From Platycnemis pennipes (Eukaryota; Arthropoda; Insecta; Odonata; Platycnemididae), in the NCBI GenBank assembly GCA_933228895.1, contig OW121854.1, positions 4,095,131 through 4,159,130 on the forward strand: 64,000 nt of DNA, given 5' to 3'. Position 1 is the first letter of the stretch; each line of letters opens with the position of its first letter. The position numbers were made by a program, and so were the translations under genes. Positions 1-11,261 of this stretch are shown here, piece after piece. Below the pieces are notes generated by a model that saw only the letters and a program-made list of their open reading frames with translations, searched no databases and was not told the origin of the DNA.

Positions 1-1124
1 GGGGGCCAAGGATCTCGTATCCCGGCGTTAAGGATACGTTGGGGATCGAGCGTGAGGTGAATCGGGGTCTACGGTGGATAGATGTCCGCCACAAAGGAGA
101 TATGTGGTGGCGGTGGTGGAGTTACACATAATTTCTACATAAGACCGATTCCTCCGATTGGCCGACACTCTCCGCCCGAACCAATGAGAGCCCTCCGTAC
201 AGACGTATATCGTAAGAGCGCCACTGTTGGCAGGAAGTGGAACTGCGTCGCAATAGGGCGCGTACAGCGCCATACATCGGCGATAATGAGAACTATTTCA
301 ATTGCTGACAAACCTCTCTTATATGTAACGAGAGAACTTTTTTATAGTAACTAATTCCAGCTATTAATACTACGTTACGATCGCTTCAAATCCCCACTTA
401 TTCAATATATCTAATTATCAACATATGTTCACTAATGCACCACACATTAACAATCAACAACAGCATTCTTCGTCAAGACCGCACTGAAAATAATAGCAAT
501 GAAGGACAACAAGCTCTTGCTTCAGGAAATATATTTATTCATCCAGAACAAAAATCTGATAGGCAGAGAAAACTGCAAAAGTCAAGTTATGATTAAATAC
601 GTTGTAAATATTAATGACATAATTCGCAGCACATAACGACAAAATGACGAGCACATGGTAACCAATTGTAATTTTTGAAATATGAATTTCATAAATATCA
701 CAGGTCGTCTCTTACTTTGATGCACTTACCTTGAATTAAAAGGTCAAAGTCCAGGTACAATTAAAGAATTCACCGCATCTACTTAAAAATTGCTAAATTA
801 TGTTCAAGGTATGGCGGTCCAACTTAAAACTTTCGATGGTAGCAATCCAAAAGTTAGGATCCAAGAAGTTAGGTGTCGAACCCGGTAGAGCAATAGTCAA
901 TAGGAGCGCAGGGGTCGAAACAAGGAGAATATTCCGAATCTGTTCGAGGGTCAAAAGTAAATCCATATTTGCAAAAAAAGGCAATGTTTACTCAACAGGT
1001 TCACGCACACAGTAGTTAGTCAACTTTCTCGGAAAACAGAATGCTCGCGCACGACTGCAGTAGTCAGCGGCGCCACGGCATGTCTATTTTGAAAAACAGT
1101 ATTGGGCAGCAGGCGTATGCATAC
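1..1124. other. No gene recognised
   Basis: The first 300 bp are less AT-rich than the rest. Short frames on both strands (for example 82-354) have no recognisable domain or splice context. The remainder is AT-rich unique-looking DNA. Confidence 0.5.
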
Positions 1125-1726
1125 AATAGGGTAGTTTCCTTCATCAAAGAAAACGGACTTCATTAATTGCGATTTGTGCCCTGCCATAAATGTATGTAAT
1201 TTACGCAAAAAGTTTGTATTGAGAAATCCCAGTTTACTAGAGAATTAAATGTTAATTTTAAGGCCATTTGAAAAGGTTCTGAAATGGCGGGGTGCGCTGC
1301 CTTCATGCTGACGTAACAGGAAGGTAGTTTACGTTGCGAAGCATAGGAAAATTCGTCTCCTGAACTTACCGTTGTATTTCAGGGCCCCTCAGCTCTAGTG
1401 AATATTTATTAGTATTAACCTGTAAAAACTATCAATGTTGGAAAAGAATTCTCAGTTAAACATGGTATTATTAGTCATTTTATAGGCTCAAGGACGTCCT
1501 GCTCGCTGTGTCTTCTGCTACGACGAAGCATGGCGTGAAGGTCGTGCGGCGATAGGCGAACTACATGATATGCTTGTGAAAGGAATACTGACTGATTTTA
1601 AATGAATCAACTGCACAAGTCATGTTAAATAAATAAATAAAAGTTAATTATAATTAATTAACGGAATAAATATGCCTCCAATACTTGTTCATAAGCCTTA
1701 ACGGAGTGCGGCGTCTATTTGGAATA

Positions 1727-2501
1727 GAGGCCCTCTATTAACAGAGGTTGGCCAAGTGAAAGGCAGGCGCCATTTTTCGGACGACGGGCCACTGATTTTA
1801 CATGGCCGCTTATGGGCGTACGGAAGTAGATGGTCAATTTTAGCGAATTTTCTCCATGTCATCCCATTATAATGGCTTCTAAAACATCTACAGATATATG
1901 AGAGAAGTTCGAAAATAAAGAAAATGACAATTTTGCATAAACTCGGCCGCGATTGGCAATAATTATCCGACGGTACACTCCCACTATGTTACCGCTTATA
2001 GGCGTACGGAGTAAGGGCTACGATATTAGCGAATTTTCTCCATGTCATCCCATTGTAATGACTTATAAAACATCTACAGATATATGAGAGAAGTTTGAAA
2101 ATAAAAAAAATGACAATTTTGCATAAAGTCGGCCGCGATTGGCAATAATTATCCGACGGGGCACTCCCACTATGTTACCGCTTATTGGCGTACGGAGTAA
2201 GGGCTACGATATTAGCGAATTTTCTCCATGTCATCCCATTGTAATGACTTATAAAACATCTACAGATATATGAGAGAAGTTTGAAAATAAAAAAAATGAC
2301 AATTTTGCATAAAGTCGGCCGCGATTGGCAATAATTATCCGACGGGGCACTCCCACTATGTTACCGCTTATTGGCGTACGGAGTAAGGGCTACGATATTA
2401 GCGAATTTTCTCCATGTCATCCCATTGTAATGACTTATAAAACATCTACAGATATATGAGAGAAGAGGACACTTGGCCAACCTCTGTTAATACAGGGCCT
2501 C
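1727..2501. mobile_element. TIR element with internal 186-bp tandem repeats
   Basis: 32-bp inverted repeats occupy 1727-1758 and 2470-2501 with one mismatch; each contains GGTTGGCCAAGTG or its complement. Flanks show ...ATA and TAA..., compatible with a TA target duplication. Almost the whole interior is a tandem array (see the repeat entry). There is no ORF, so it would need a transposase supplied in trans. Confidence 0.75.
1800..2465. repeat. 186-bp tandem repeat, about 3.5 copies
   Basis: The landmark GAATTTTCTCCATG recurs at 1845, 2031, 2217 and 2403, exactly 186 bp apart each time. The last complete copies are almost identical and the first is more diverged. The unit includes ACTCGGCCGCGATTGGC and a CGTACGGA motif. 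It has no open frame. Confidence 0.9.
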
Positions 2502-2746
2502 TAATTTGGAAGCGTCCGCAGCACCACCTGGTGGCAGGTAGAGGAAATAGTTTAACGTCACACGTAGGATTAACCGGCATGCAATAGTTTGCCGTCGCGT
2601 TTTCGCGCCATTGATTTTTTTCACTTTTTAATTAATGAGGAAAAATACTTAACGTCATTTAAAAATCGAACGGCTTGAAACACGTACTCCAGAGGTTATA
2701 AACTTTCGATCAAGACAATAAAAAAATAATAGGAAACTACCCTATT

Positions 2747-3287
2747 ACACAAATAATCTCTATTATAATTATTTTTGCATTGTTATCTAGTAAAAGATAC
2801 TTTTACGCCACATTAATATTCAAAAGACTCTATGTCGTATAACAGAATGGCGGAAACGATGGGAGAATTAGAGATATATATCATATGAGATATACCATCC
2901 TTCGTAGATCCTTTCCCACCACAGATACGCGTATCCCTTGTGCCGACTGGGACGTTTCGGTTACCTCTTTAGCACTTTTAAAGGAGAACCAAATCAAATT
3001 TTTCCCAAGAAAATGATCGCCGTATAGTTTGACTTGACGATGGATATCTTGCAAAAGGTTTAAATCTTGCATTAAAATGATTCTTATTTCTTACAAAAAT
3101 ATTTAAGTAGGGACTATATGGTAAAAAATGTTTATAAAGAATTAAAAGGGCACCCTAAAGCCCAGAATTTCATCGCGCTGTTCGTTTGCTTTACAAGTGT
3201 CGACTTGATACGAGCCCGTCTCAATATACACGCCACATCAAGCTATGTGGAAACACAGCAATAATGAAGTCTACGTCTTATTTTCAG
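2747..3287. other. No gene recognised; possible left flank of the Harbinger element
   Basis: No conserved frame is visible. The Harbinger left end should fall here, but no terminal inverted repeat matching the right side could be found by eye. Confidence 0.4.
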
Positions 3288-5792
3288 ACTTCAACTTCCT
3301 ATCTAAGCTGGTGCAAGAGCGAGTAGATAGCATGAAGAATAAAAATTCCGAGTGCACAGGTAAGGCGTTTCTCCATTAAATGGGGCGGTATTCACTATGA
3401 TTTAGTATTTCGTGGTAACCAAAGGCCTTTAATTATTTAAATCTTAAGATTAACAGTCCTAAATGATTCAATTTTGCAGACATAGGAGACAAGGCTGGCC
3501 TGCAGTGGGGCCACAAGGATATTCTCCTTCTCCTAGAAACATACAGAGAGAAGGAGGAGCTTTTTGCCTCTGGTTTGAGGCACTCGAAGGTGTGGGAGAC
3601 CATCGCCCAGGAAATGAAGGGCGTGAATAGTATGCTTGAGGTCACTGCAAAGCAGTGCCAGTCTAAAATTAGTGGCCTCAAGCGTACTTATCTTGATACC
3701 AAAGCCAAAAAGGCTAAATCAGGACATATGTCCTGTCCCCATATGGGGCTGTGCATTGGCCATATATGGAGGTGAGTTAAGAATAAAAATTTTAATTTAT
3801 ATATTTGGTTTTACATTCAACATAGATTTCGTGAAAATGATGCAGACATCAACAACAGTCAACTGTTGTTTTATTAAGTCATATCTATATTTTATTTACT
3901 TTTTTAATTTCCTTGGAGTACATTATTTTTAAACCACTTTTCTAAGCATCTCATTGTAGAGTAGACTTTGTTTTGAATACCGTAGATGGATTCCACATTA
4001 ACAAGGTTACTAGACTTACTGAATGTGTATTCTAAGTGATGGAGAGCATATTTGGAAGGAAGGCATTTGTAAATCCTCCTGCAGTAGCCTCTAGTGATGG
4101 CCCTGTACCACCACAGGGATCCCCAAATCCAGGTAAGAGGACATTTTTTTGAATGCCTTCCAACTTAATGGCTTCATTTCTTGATTGTCGTTATAATTAG
4201 ATAATTACGGATTACAGTGGCTGGTTGTCACTGAAGATGGAGGGAAATTTGGAAGTACCTCTGAGGGGCTGATTGAATCAATCAATATGCACATTTTAAC
4301 TTTTACTGCAATCTGCATAATACTTATTCATAGACCTTGTAAATTCTGAAGGAGCAGTACAGAACATGAGTACTTATGTTAGTAAAGTAAAACCATTGTA
4401 AACCGAAATTGAAGGGACTGAAATTTTGGCACTTCCATATGGAGAGGGTCACATTAAAGAGGTTACACAGACTGCAATTTTTTAATGGATATTTGAATAA
4501 GATTGGAAAATCAAAAGAGTCGTTATTTAGCAATGGCACTGCCCAATACTTTCCAACAAAAAAATGTCATCTGAATGCATTTGTAACTGTTGAGCATATT
4601 AAAAATTAACTTAACAATTGCCAAGTACTCAAATAAGCAATAATGCAGAGGAACACTAGTATTATGTGGCTTTCTGTTATTATCTGCATGTCTTTAATAC
4701 AAAAAATTCTACATAATGATTGCTGCAATGAAAAAATGTGAAGTACAAAATTATATGACATAATAAATATAAGTTCAGTATATGGAATTATACATATTAA
4801 TTTGTTCCATAGGAATATGGGAGTACTCATCTAAATAAGTATGGGAATATGAAAAATATTGTCTATTTATTGCAATCCTTATGTTAAAATTGTCAGAATA
4901 TGTTTCAATTTATTTTTCATTTTGGAAGCATATTCTGCTCCAACAGCTTTCTTCACTTCATTAAGGAGGCTTAAATTATCAGCACTGTTTTTGACGTTTA
5001 GAAAAAAACATTCCAAAGTTCTAAAGCTTCTTGAACCTCCTTTTTATTTGGAATGCTATCACTTGCCTCATGTTCACTGTCTGTAGCCACCTCACCTGTT
5101 ACAGTGCACTTGTTTCCAGGATCACAAGTTACAAGGTCATCTGCATTCACTAGTTTGTATACGAGACAGAAATATTAATTTCTTGTACGAGTGCAGACCA
5201 TTCCTTTAGTCCATCTGACATGTTCTCATGCAACTTTGCATAGAATTTTATGACATAGAGAGGTTCAATAGTTTGAGGTTTTAGTGTAGTATGCAATATA
5301 TTTAGCAGGCTCCTTGTGCATAAAATTCTACGAAAACATAGGACAGACTTTTTTAAATAATTCTTTTGGTATGATATGCTGTTTCTATGTCTTTTGCCAG
5401 CTGCAGTAGTCGGTGTGAGATGAATTTTTCTAGTAATGTCTGTGGGCCAGAGTGATTGCCACTTGCAATATCTTTGTCTTGTTAGAAAGTTAAATTGACT
5501 TCAGTTATTTCTAGCCTTTACCATTCAACTGTCATTCATCTTTTCTTCTACAGGAACTAGTAAGAAGAGAAAAGTAGAAGTCCTTCTCGAATCTTTAGTG
5601 GAGGAAGTGAGGCAGGAAAGGGTCCTGGAAAGAGAAGAGAGGGAGAGACTGCAGCAGGAGAGGGAGAAAATAAGGATGGAGAAGGTGGAGAAGGAGCAAG
5701 AGAAGGAATTGGCCAAAAGGGAGCGTCATAACGAGCGGATGGCAATGCAGGAGAGGATGTTGAATATTATGAGGGATATGTTCAATAAATAA
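3288..5792 (+). pseudogene. PIF/Harbinger-type Myb/SANT-like (trihelix) DNA-binding gene, 4 exons, one frameshift
   Basis: This looks like the accessory DNA-binding gene of a Harbinger transposon. Exons are 3288-3359, 3480-3771, 4045-4132 and 5554-5792 with GT/AG junctions and matching phases. Exon 2 carries the trihelix core: WGHKDILLLLETYREKEELF, then KVWETIAQEM and KQCQSKISGLKRTY. The family motif HWPYME|SIFGRKAF spans exons 2 and 3, but HWPYME lies in a different frame from the upstream part. A one-base-type indel therefore sits between about 3716 and 3750. The last exon is a charged coiled coil rich in E, R and K ending MFNK and TAA. Further 5' coding sequence was not found. It is convergent with the DDE gene, 18 bp tail to tail. 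Confidence 0.7.
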
Positions 5793-5810
5793 ACATTGTA
5801 TCAATGAAAA

Positions 5811-6930
5811 TTAATTTATTTCCTGCATTATGCGGTTTCTTTTAATTTTACCTAAATTTCTTATATCTGCATTTCCAATGTCAATAGGAATAGGATTCCC
5901 GCAATTTCCCTGAGGAGTTACCTCCAAAATCTCATCTCCTTCCCTGCTGCATATGTTGTGCAGGACACAACATGCAATGATGAATTCTGGCACTTTCTCC
6001 ATGTTCACCAGTGGAAGATTGTCTCTCAGGCTCCTGAACCTTCCTTTTAAGAGGCCGAAGGCCCTCTCAATAACTTGTCTTGCACTGGAGAGTTTACAAT
6101 TAAAATTTTTTTGAGCAGCAGTCAGGTTGCCATTGTCCCTAAACGGGACCATCATTTTGGGGTGAACAGCATATGCACCATCCCCCACGAGGTGACTGTC
6201 TCCCGGGAAAAAGGCTTCCCCTGCTTCCATGTACCGGGAAATGGCAGAGTTTTTCAGCACCCTGGCATCGTGCACAGAAGCAGCATTGCCAGCTAAGCAG
6301 TGAGTAAACAATGCTCGATCGTCACAGACTGCCTGAAATGAATATTTTATAAGCAATGAATGTAAATGTAATTTATAGAGGGATCTTACGTAAGTACCTG
6401 GAAATTTTACTGAATTGGGATGACAATTGAAAAATAATATTTTAAGTAATTGACCATGTCATACGTTGGGGCGATTGGTGCATTGAATACATAAATTACC
6501 TATGTAGCATACTTAATTCAACTGCTCATATACAACAGATAGGTACTTGAAAACTACTACAGTTCTTGAGATAGGTATCTTTCATAAAACTGTAATACGG
6601 GTGCTTACAGGACGTTAAAACAAGTATCATATTTGTAAACATTAGCTCTTTTACCACCTACCTGCAAATGGACTGCATGAATGTCTTTTCTAGTCACATA
6701 AGACTGAGCATCGATCCTGGGTGCATCAATTTTTATATGAGTCCCATCAACAGCCCCAATTACATTGGGAAATTGTGATTTTTGCAGAAAACTCTCCTTC
6801 ACCCTTAAGGCCTCTGGACCAGTAGGCCACTGAATAAGTTTGTGGTGAAGCACAATGAAGAGCATACGTTACTCTGCGAAGTGCTCGCAGGGCTGTTGCC
6901 CTACCCACGTTGAACTTTTCACATACTGAC
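5811..6930 (-). pseudogene. PIF/Harbinger DDE nuclease (transposase), at least 2 exons, frameshifted
   Basis: Exon 6930-6662 has a helix-turn-helix-like FNVGRATALRALRRVTYAL and then, in another frame, KLIQWPTGPEAL and NVIGAVDGTHIKIDAP with the first catalytic Asp. The frame change lies near 6850. A GTAGGT donor joins exon 6332-5811, restoring HLQ|AVCDDRALFTHC. That exon holds the second Asp in VGDGAYA and the Glu in ARQVIERAFGLLKGRF, so the DDE triad survives. The stop is at 5811. Upstream coding exons and terminal inverted repeats were not identified. Membership of the DDE_Tnp_4/Harbinger family is secure from the motifs. Confidence 0.82.
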
Positions 6931-7039
6931 CTGCAAGTAAATATGAATAACTTCAAACACTACTGCATTTCCAGTACACTACTGCCTTATGAGTCTGCTA
7001 AAGTAAAATCAAATAATAGAAAGCTAGTTTATTAATAGT

Positions 7040-7110
7040 AAGCTAGGCGCGGCGCCCGGGGCGGGGCGAGGGGGGCCGCGGGCGGGGTGGCCGGGCTCAG
7101 CGGGGGGCGG
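7040..7110. other. Extreme GC-rich island
   Basis: About 70 bp is almost entirely G and C (GGCGCGGCGCCCGGGGCGGG and similar), with several G-runs on the plus strand that could form a G-quadruplex. The DNA on both sides is AT-rich. It resembles neither neighbour and may be a local insertion or an assembly artefact. Confidence 0.7.
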
Positions 7111-7412
7111 ATTGTTTGGAAACCCTTTCTTGGTTGTTGAGAAAACCGATCATACCTTAAATCAGAACATCACTTTCAAGGTCTATCACTTTCAAGGTTC
7201 ACTATGATCACACGTCTCGTTACAGGTGTGGGTATAATAAGAATCAGCGAAAGCTCTCTCAGCAATAACACACTTTTTTCGTTTTCGCTAACCAAGTTCC
7301 TGAAAAAGGATGCACAATTACAGCAGGAAATCGAGATAAAAGGGTAAAATAGTACGTCATTAAAGCACAATTACAGTATAAAATCGAGATGAAAAGGTCA
7401 AAAGGTACGTAA

Positions 7413-7703
7413 TTATGACGCCTTACCCTTGTAGCGGGAGAAAGTGAACGTACATCTCAGTCCAACCCTCCCCCGGTGACTGGGGTTTACCCTCAGACAC
7501 CGCCACCTGTGCCTCGCGTCGAACTGGAGGTCATTACCACAACGAGGGCATTTCTGCCCATCGCATGGTAATAAACACCCATGCTCTTCGAGGAAATGCA
7601 AAGCAGCGCAGGGGGGGTTCAATGCACCACCGGCAGCAAGAACACCGTAGGAACTAGTTCCATAAGGCATGTCGTCCGCATGGTTGCAAAGATAGACGAG
7701 CAA
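7413..7703 (-). pseudogene. Probable Merlin/ISXO2-like transposase zinc-ribbon fragment
   Basis: A 96-codon frame contains HFLEEHGCLLPCDGQKCPRC, then GNDLQFDARHRWRC. This pattern (FLxEHG, CPxCG, WRC) resembles the N-terminal zinc ribbon of IS1595/ISXO2-type transposases of the eukaryotic Merlin superfamily. The DDE catalytic part is not visible, so it is at most a fragment. The call rests on motif shape only. Confidence 0.45.
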
Positions 7704-8565
7704 TGATTCAATTCAAACGGTAACAAGTTGAGGCGCGAAAAGTGTCGGGCACTCAGTACGTACTGCGCAGGTGGAAGGAGGCATATAGCGAAGAGGTGAA
7801 GTGTTGCTGATTCCCTCTAGCGGAAGTCTCGGGAAAAGCCCAAGATGGCGTCGAAAACATCGATTTTGAGGTGAAATTTGGTGAAATTGTAAGACTTATA
7901 TCTACGGAAATAATGCTTGACCAGCAGTGAAATTTGTTTTACAATGTACTGTCATCCTTCCTCTAGGTTCCGCAGTTGGAATGAAGGCGGTTTCTTTCAT
8001 CGTTTTCGCGTGATAACATTTTGAACGATGTAACCCTCTCGCTCACATTTACCCCTAACTGTCGAAACCGGACCAAGCCCAGTTTTTCGGAATCTATGGT
8101 GACCCTGCGCTTTAGGAACTCTCCTTAGTTCTGATATGGAGAGTGAAATACGCCTATCCCAATGGTGAAATAAGTGAACTTTTACTTGCCTCCAATGAAG
8201 AAGTGATGTTAGTCAGCAAGAACGTTCAGTGATGGTTGATTAAAAACTCACATATAAATCAGCAGAGAAAAGGGACTGAATGAATCAAAGAAACATATGG
8301 TGACCTCATGTGCAAGAGTAAACTCCTCATGCGTGTGTAGTGGCCACGTCTTTCAGGCTTTTCCTCATAAATTTTCCAATTTCTAAATACCTGATATGAT
8401 CCTACAATCTGCAAGCCTCCAACCAAGTTGAGAGGAGCATTCAAACACCAAAACTACATTGCTCATTCTAATTTCAGGCCGTAAATATAATACCTCACCT
8501 CATCATGTCAATCCATGGATTATGCATGTATGCCACCAGAGAAGTGCAGGAATAAAGCGGCAGTG
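7704..8565. other. No gene recognised
   Basis: Unique-looking sequence with short frames only. No splice-consistent coding exon was found. Confidence 0.5.
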
Positions 8566-8594
8566 CCCTAAGAAAAAAATACTATAGAACTATA

Positions 8595-8830
8595 TATAGT
8601 GATTATAGGAATTCTATAATCACTATAGAAATTTCTATAATCACTATAGAAATTTCTATAATCACTATAGGGTATAGTTCTATAGTCCTATAATCACTAT
8701 GGGGTATAGTTCTATAGTCCTATAATCACTATAGAAATTTCTATAATCACTATAGGGTATAGTTCTATAGTCCTATAATCACTATGGGGTATATTCCTAT
8801 AATCACTATAGGATACAGTTCTATAGTTTA
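8595..8830. repeat. Short palindromic repeats of TATAATCACTATA
   Basis: The motif CTATAATCACTATA alternates with GGTATAGTTCTATAG and GAAATTTCTATA many times. Each unit is itself nearly self-complementary, giving cruciform potential. The same motifs return at 9620-9745. Confidence 0.85.
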
Positions 8831-8933
8831 TACATACATAACTTACATAGACCTCTCATATACAGACATTCTCCTGGACCATGCTGTCTATAGGAGAGAG
8901 GTTTCAAATTATGTATCTTAAAAGCAAAACATT

Positions 8934-9603
8934 CTGAACATTTTATTTTTTATTCATCTCATATGGATTCAAATGTCACATTCATCTTATATCCATTCAA
9001 ATGGATATCCATGATTGTATGATTTTCCTCAGTCCCTCGTAGACAGTATCGGACTTAGAGAAAAATCTGGTGCGCTCGCCGGAAAACAGGTTCTCAGCAT
9101 TATGGAGGAAACTCTTATTTATCTCTCCTAGAGTTCAAAGAATATCAGAGACGTATATTTATAATGGTCATGCTTAATTTTAGCCACAAAATGGTTATTA
9201 GGGAAATGCTTTAACGGTGCAAATTATCCGTCTCAATCTTAGAGTAAAGTTAATAATCACAAACGACTTAATGCCAGCCAGCAGCAGTATATATATGGCC
9301 TCCCAGTCTCATTACCATAATTGGTAAATGTGTCAGGCCGTATGTCAAAGGTTGATAGGTTACAAAGTAGTTTAGTGTAGGTCGTAAGGTAGGGGTATAA
9401 GTAGTATGTGAGATAAAGATATTAATCATTCAGTAAGTGAGAATCACGATCCCTCATTTTCCTTTTTTTTTCAATTTTGTTCCTTTGGGGAACAGTTGGC
9501 AAAACGGATACGAATAATGGTTGGCCAACCGCTGCACCTAGAATAATAATAATATAGGAATCCTCATGACCAAACGTTGGCCCAGCCATCTGTGCTACAT
9601 GGG
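8934..9603. repeat. Dispersed repeat, copy A
   Basis: It is similar along most of its length to 11820-12635. Shared landmarks are TTTATTCATCTCATATGG, CAGTCCCTCGTAGAC and GTTCTCAGCATTATGG. Its right end TCTGTGCTACATGGG matches the terminus of the element at 11262-12635, so it is probably a left-truncated relative nested in the AT element. Confidence 0.7.
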
Positions 9604-9791
9604 TATGTTCCAAATACCTTAGCCATAGTGATTATAGAAAACTATATATAATCACTATATATAGTCCTATAATCACTATATATAGTCCTATAATCACTAT
9701 GTTCCAAATAACTATAGGACTATAGCCATAGTGATTATAGAAAACTATATATAATCACTATATATAGTTCCATAGTATTTTTTTCTAAGGG

Positions 9792-10538
9792 TGTTAGTAC
9801 TTAGTACTTGTATTGTACTAATTTGTTGTACAAATTGTACTTCAAACTACTTTTACTAAGTTTAAGTACTCAGGCACAGAAAAATTATACAAGCAAAAAA
9901 ATGTAAACCTCCTTGAATAGCTCTTTCGGTGAGAACAGTTCAAATGGTTCCATTGGATAATATATATGGGTGGTAATCAGGGGCTATTAGAACCTGTATC
10001 TCTCTGTAGTTTCTAGTCAACTCAACAAAAACCTTGAGGTAGAATAGTACATGTACATATTCTGACATTATTTGTAGGGAAAGATTACACTATTGAGGTA
10101 GATATATAGTTAAATGAGAAATCACTTGGTTACTTTAATGAATACTAACTTTATTGATGACCCAGGTTTCAACTTATGGCCAAAACAACAAAATATAACA
10201 AATAACAAAATATCCTCAGTACGAAGCTAAACTTTCACACAGCTTCTGCAGAAGCTGTGTGATTCATGAATCGGTCCCAATTACTACATATAACTCTTCC
10301 ATCCATTACCCCCACAGTCAATCACAACATTTGGAACTATTCTTGCTGGATAACAAAGAAATCAACATGTAAGCCTCTCATAACTACAGCCATAGACCAT
10401 CGGACATTTGATTGATCTGGTCTAAGTTTACTATTTACAAATTTCAAAATTTCTTGCTAACTCTTCATTGTATTTGTTCATGCAATAATAATATTTATTA
10501 ACACATAGGTATCACATATACCTACAAATGTAGTAGCC
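9792..10538. other. No gene; GTACTT-rich stretch at the left
   Basis: 9794-9880 repeats AGTACTT and TTGTACTA words in both orientations, typical of small DNA-element ends, but no partner end was identified. The rest is AT-rich and non-coding as far as I can see. Confidence 0.45.
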
Positions 10539-11240
10539 TGTCATCATCATCAGTCAACAATCCTAAGATGGTTTGATGCAGCCCTCAACTCGATTCTTCT
10601 ATCGGCCAACCTCTTCATTATATGTGATTCTTCTCTTTTATGTCCTCCACAATTTGTTCAGTACAGGTATCTCATATGAGGCCTGCATTTGCAATTCTTC
10701 CCATTCACTTTTCACTCAACAATTGTCTGCATCAAATGTTGTGTCTCAAGATATGGCCAATTATCCTGTCTTCTTTTTAGAGTTTTCAGCAGACTTCTCT
10801 TTTCTCCCACTCTACTTAAAGACTTCTTCATTTGTCACTCAGTCGATCCATTTTATCTTCATCATTCTTATTTCAAATGCTTCCAGCCGTGACTTCTCTG
10901 CCACTGTTATCATCCATTCTTCACTGCCATGTATAGAACCATGCTCCAGATGAATGTTCTAATGAAATTTTTCCTCACTTCCACACTTGTATTTGCAGCT
11001 GTAAGCACGTCTTGATGAAAAGAGTGGAGTGGCTGCGGCTCCTCAGGATAATAATGTGGTGGTTGACCCTTGCTTTCCACATCGCATTGCCATGCCTGTA
11101 GTGAAATGAGTATCCTGTCTGAGTACACTGAGTAAATGAGTGCACTGTGGTCTCCACCTTCGCTCATAAGAAGAATAGTTGCCGCTATCTGCTCTGGTTA
11201 TAGGCACTCCCTCCCCCTCTCCAAGCTCAGCAAGACAGAT
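10539..11240 (-). mobile_element. Internally deleted RTE-like LINE derivative (SINE-like)
   Basis: On the minus strand the 5' part (from about 11240, MSEGGDHS...) matches the start of the LINE copy at 48366. Near 11010 it jumps directly to sequence matching the LINE C-terminus (LTAANTSVEVRKNFIRTFIW, compare 50957). It ends in the same (TGA)n-like 3' tail. Roughly 2.4 kb of EN/RT sequence present in the longer copy is missing. Because both ends are retained, it could be a non-autonomous derivative. Confidence 0.7.
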
Positions 11241-11261
11241 AATTGGATAAGACCACAACTG

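Larger units (their letters stand above)
1125..2746. mobile_element. Non-autonomous TIR element, outer of a nested pair
   Basis: The ends are a perfect 16-bp inverted repeat, AATAGGGTAGTTTCCT at 1125-1140 and its complement at 2731-2746. If the element proper begins GGGTAG, each side is flanked by TA, as in Tc1/mariner insertions. No coding region is visible. The element at 1727-2501 sits inside it. Family assignment is inference. Confidence 0.6.
8566..9791. mobile_element. Palindrome-rich AT element with about 42-bp TIRs
   Basis: The left end (8566-8607) and right end (9750-9791) are inverted repeats differing at two positions; both contain AGAAAAAAATACTAT and TATATATAGTGATTATA. Subterminal DNA at 8600-8830 and 9620-9745 repeats the same TATAATCACTATA motif in both orientations, so each arm can fold. 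The middle (about 8934-9603) is a copy of another repeat also present at 11820-12635. No transposase is visible and no target duplication is clear. Confidence 0.7.

Noticed and set aside
82..354. 90-codon plus-strand frame with a glycine run
   Set aside because: No domain, no splice context and an overlapping frame on the other strand. It is most likely chance.
8566..9791. CRISPR-like regular array
   Set aside because: The repeats are palindromic and AT-rich without unique spacers, in eukaryotic DNA.
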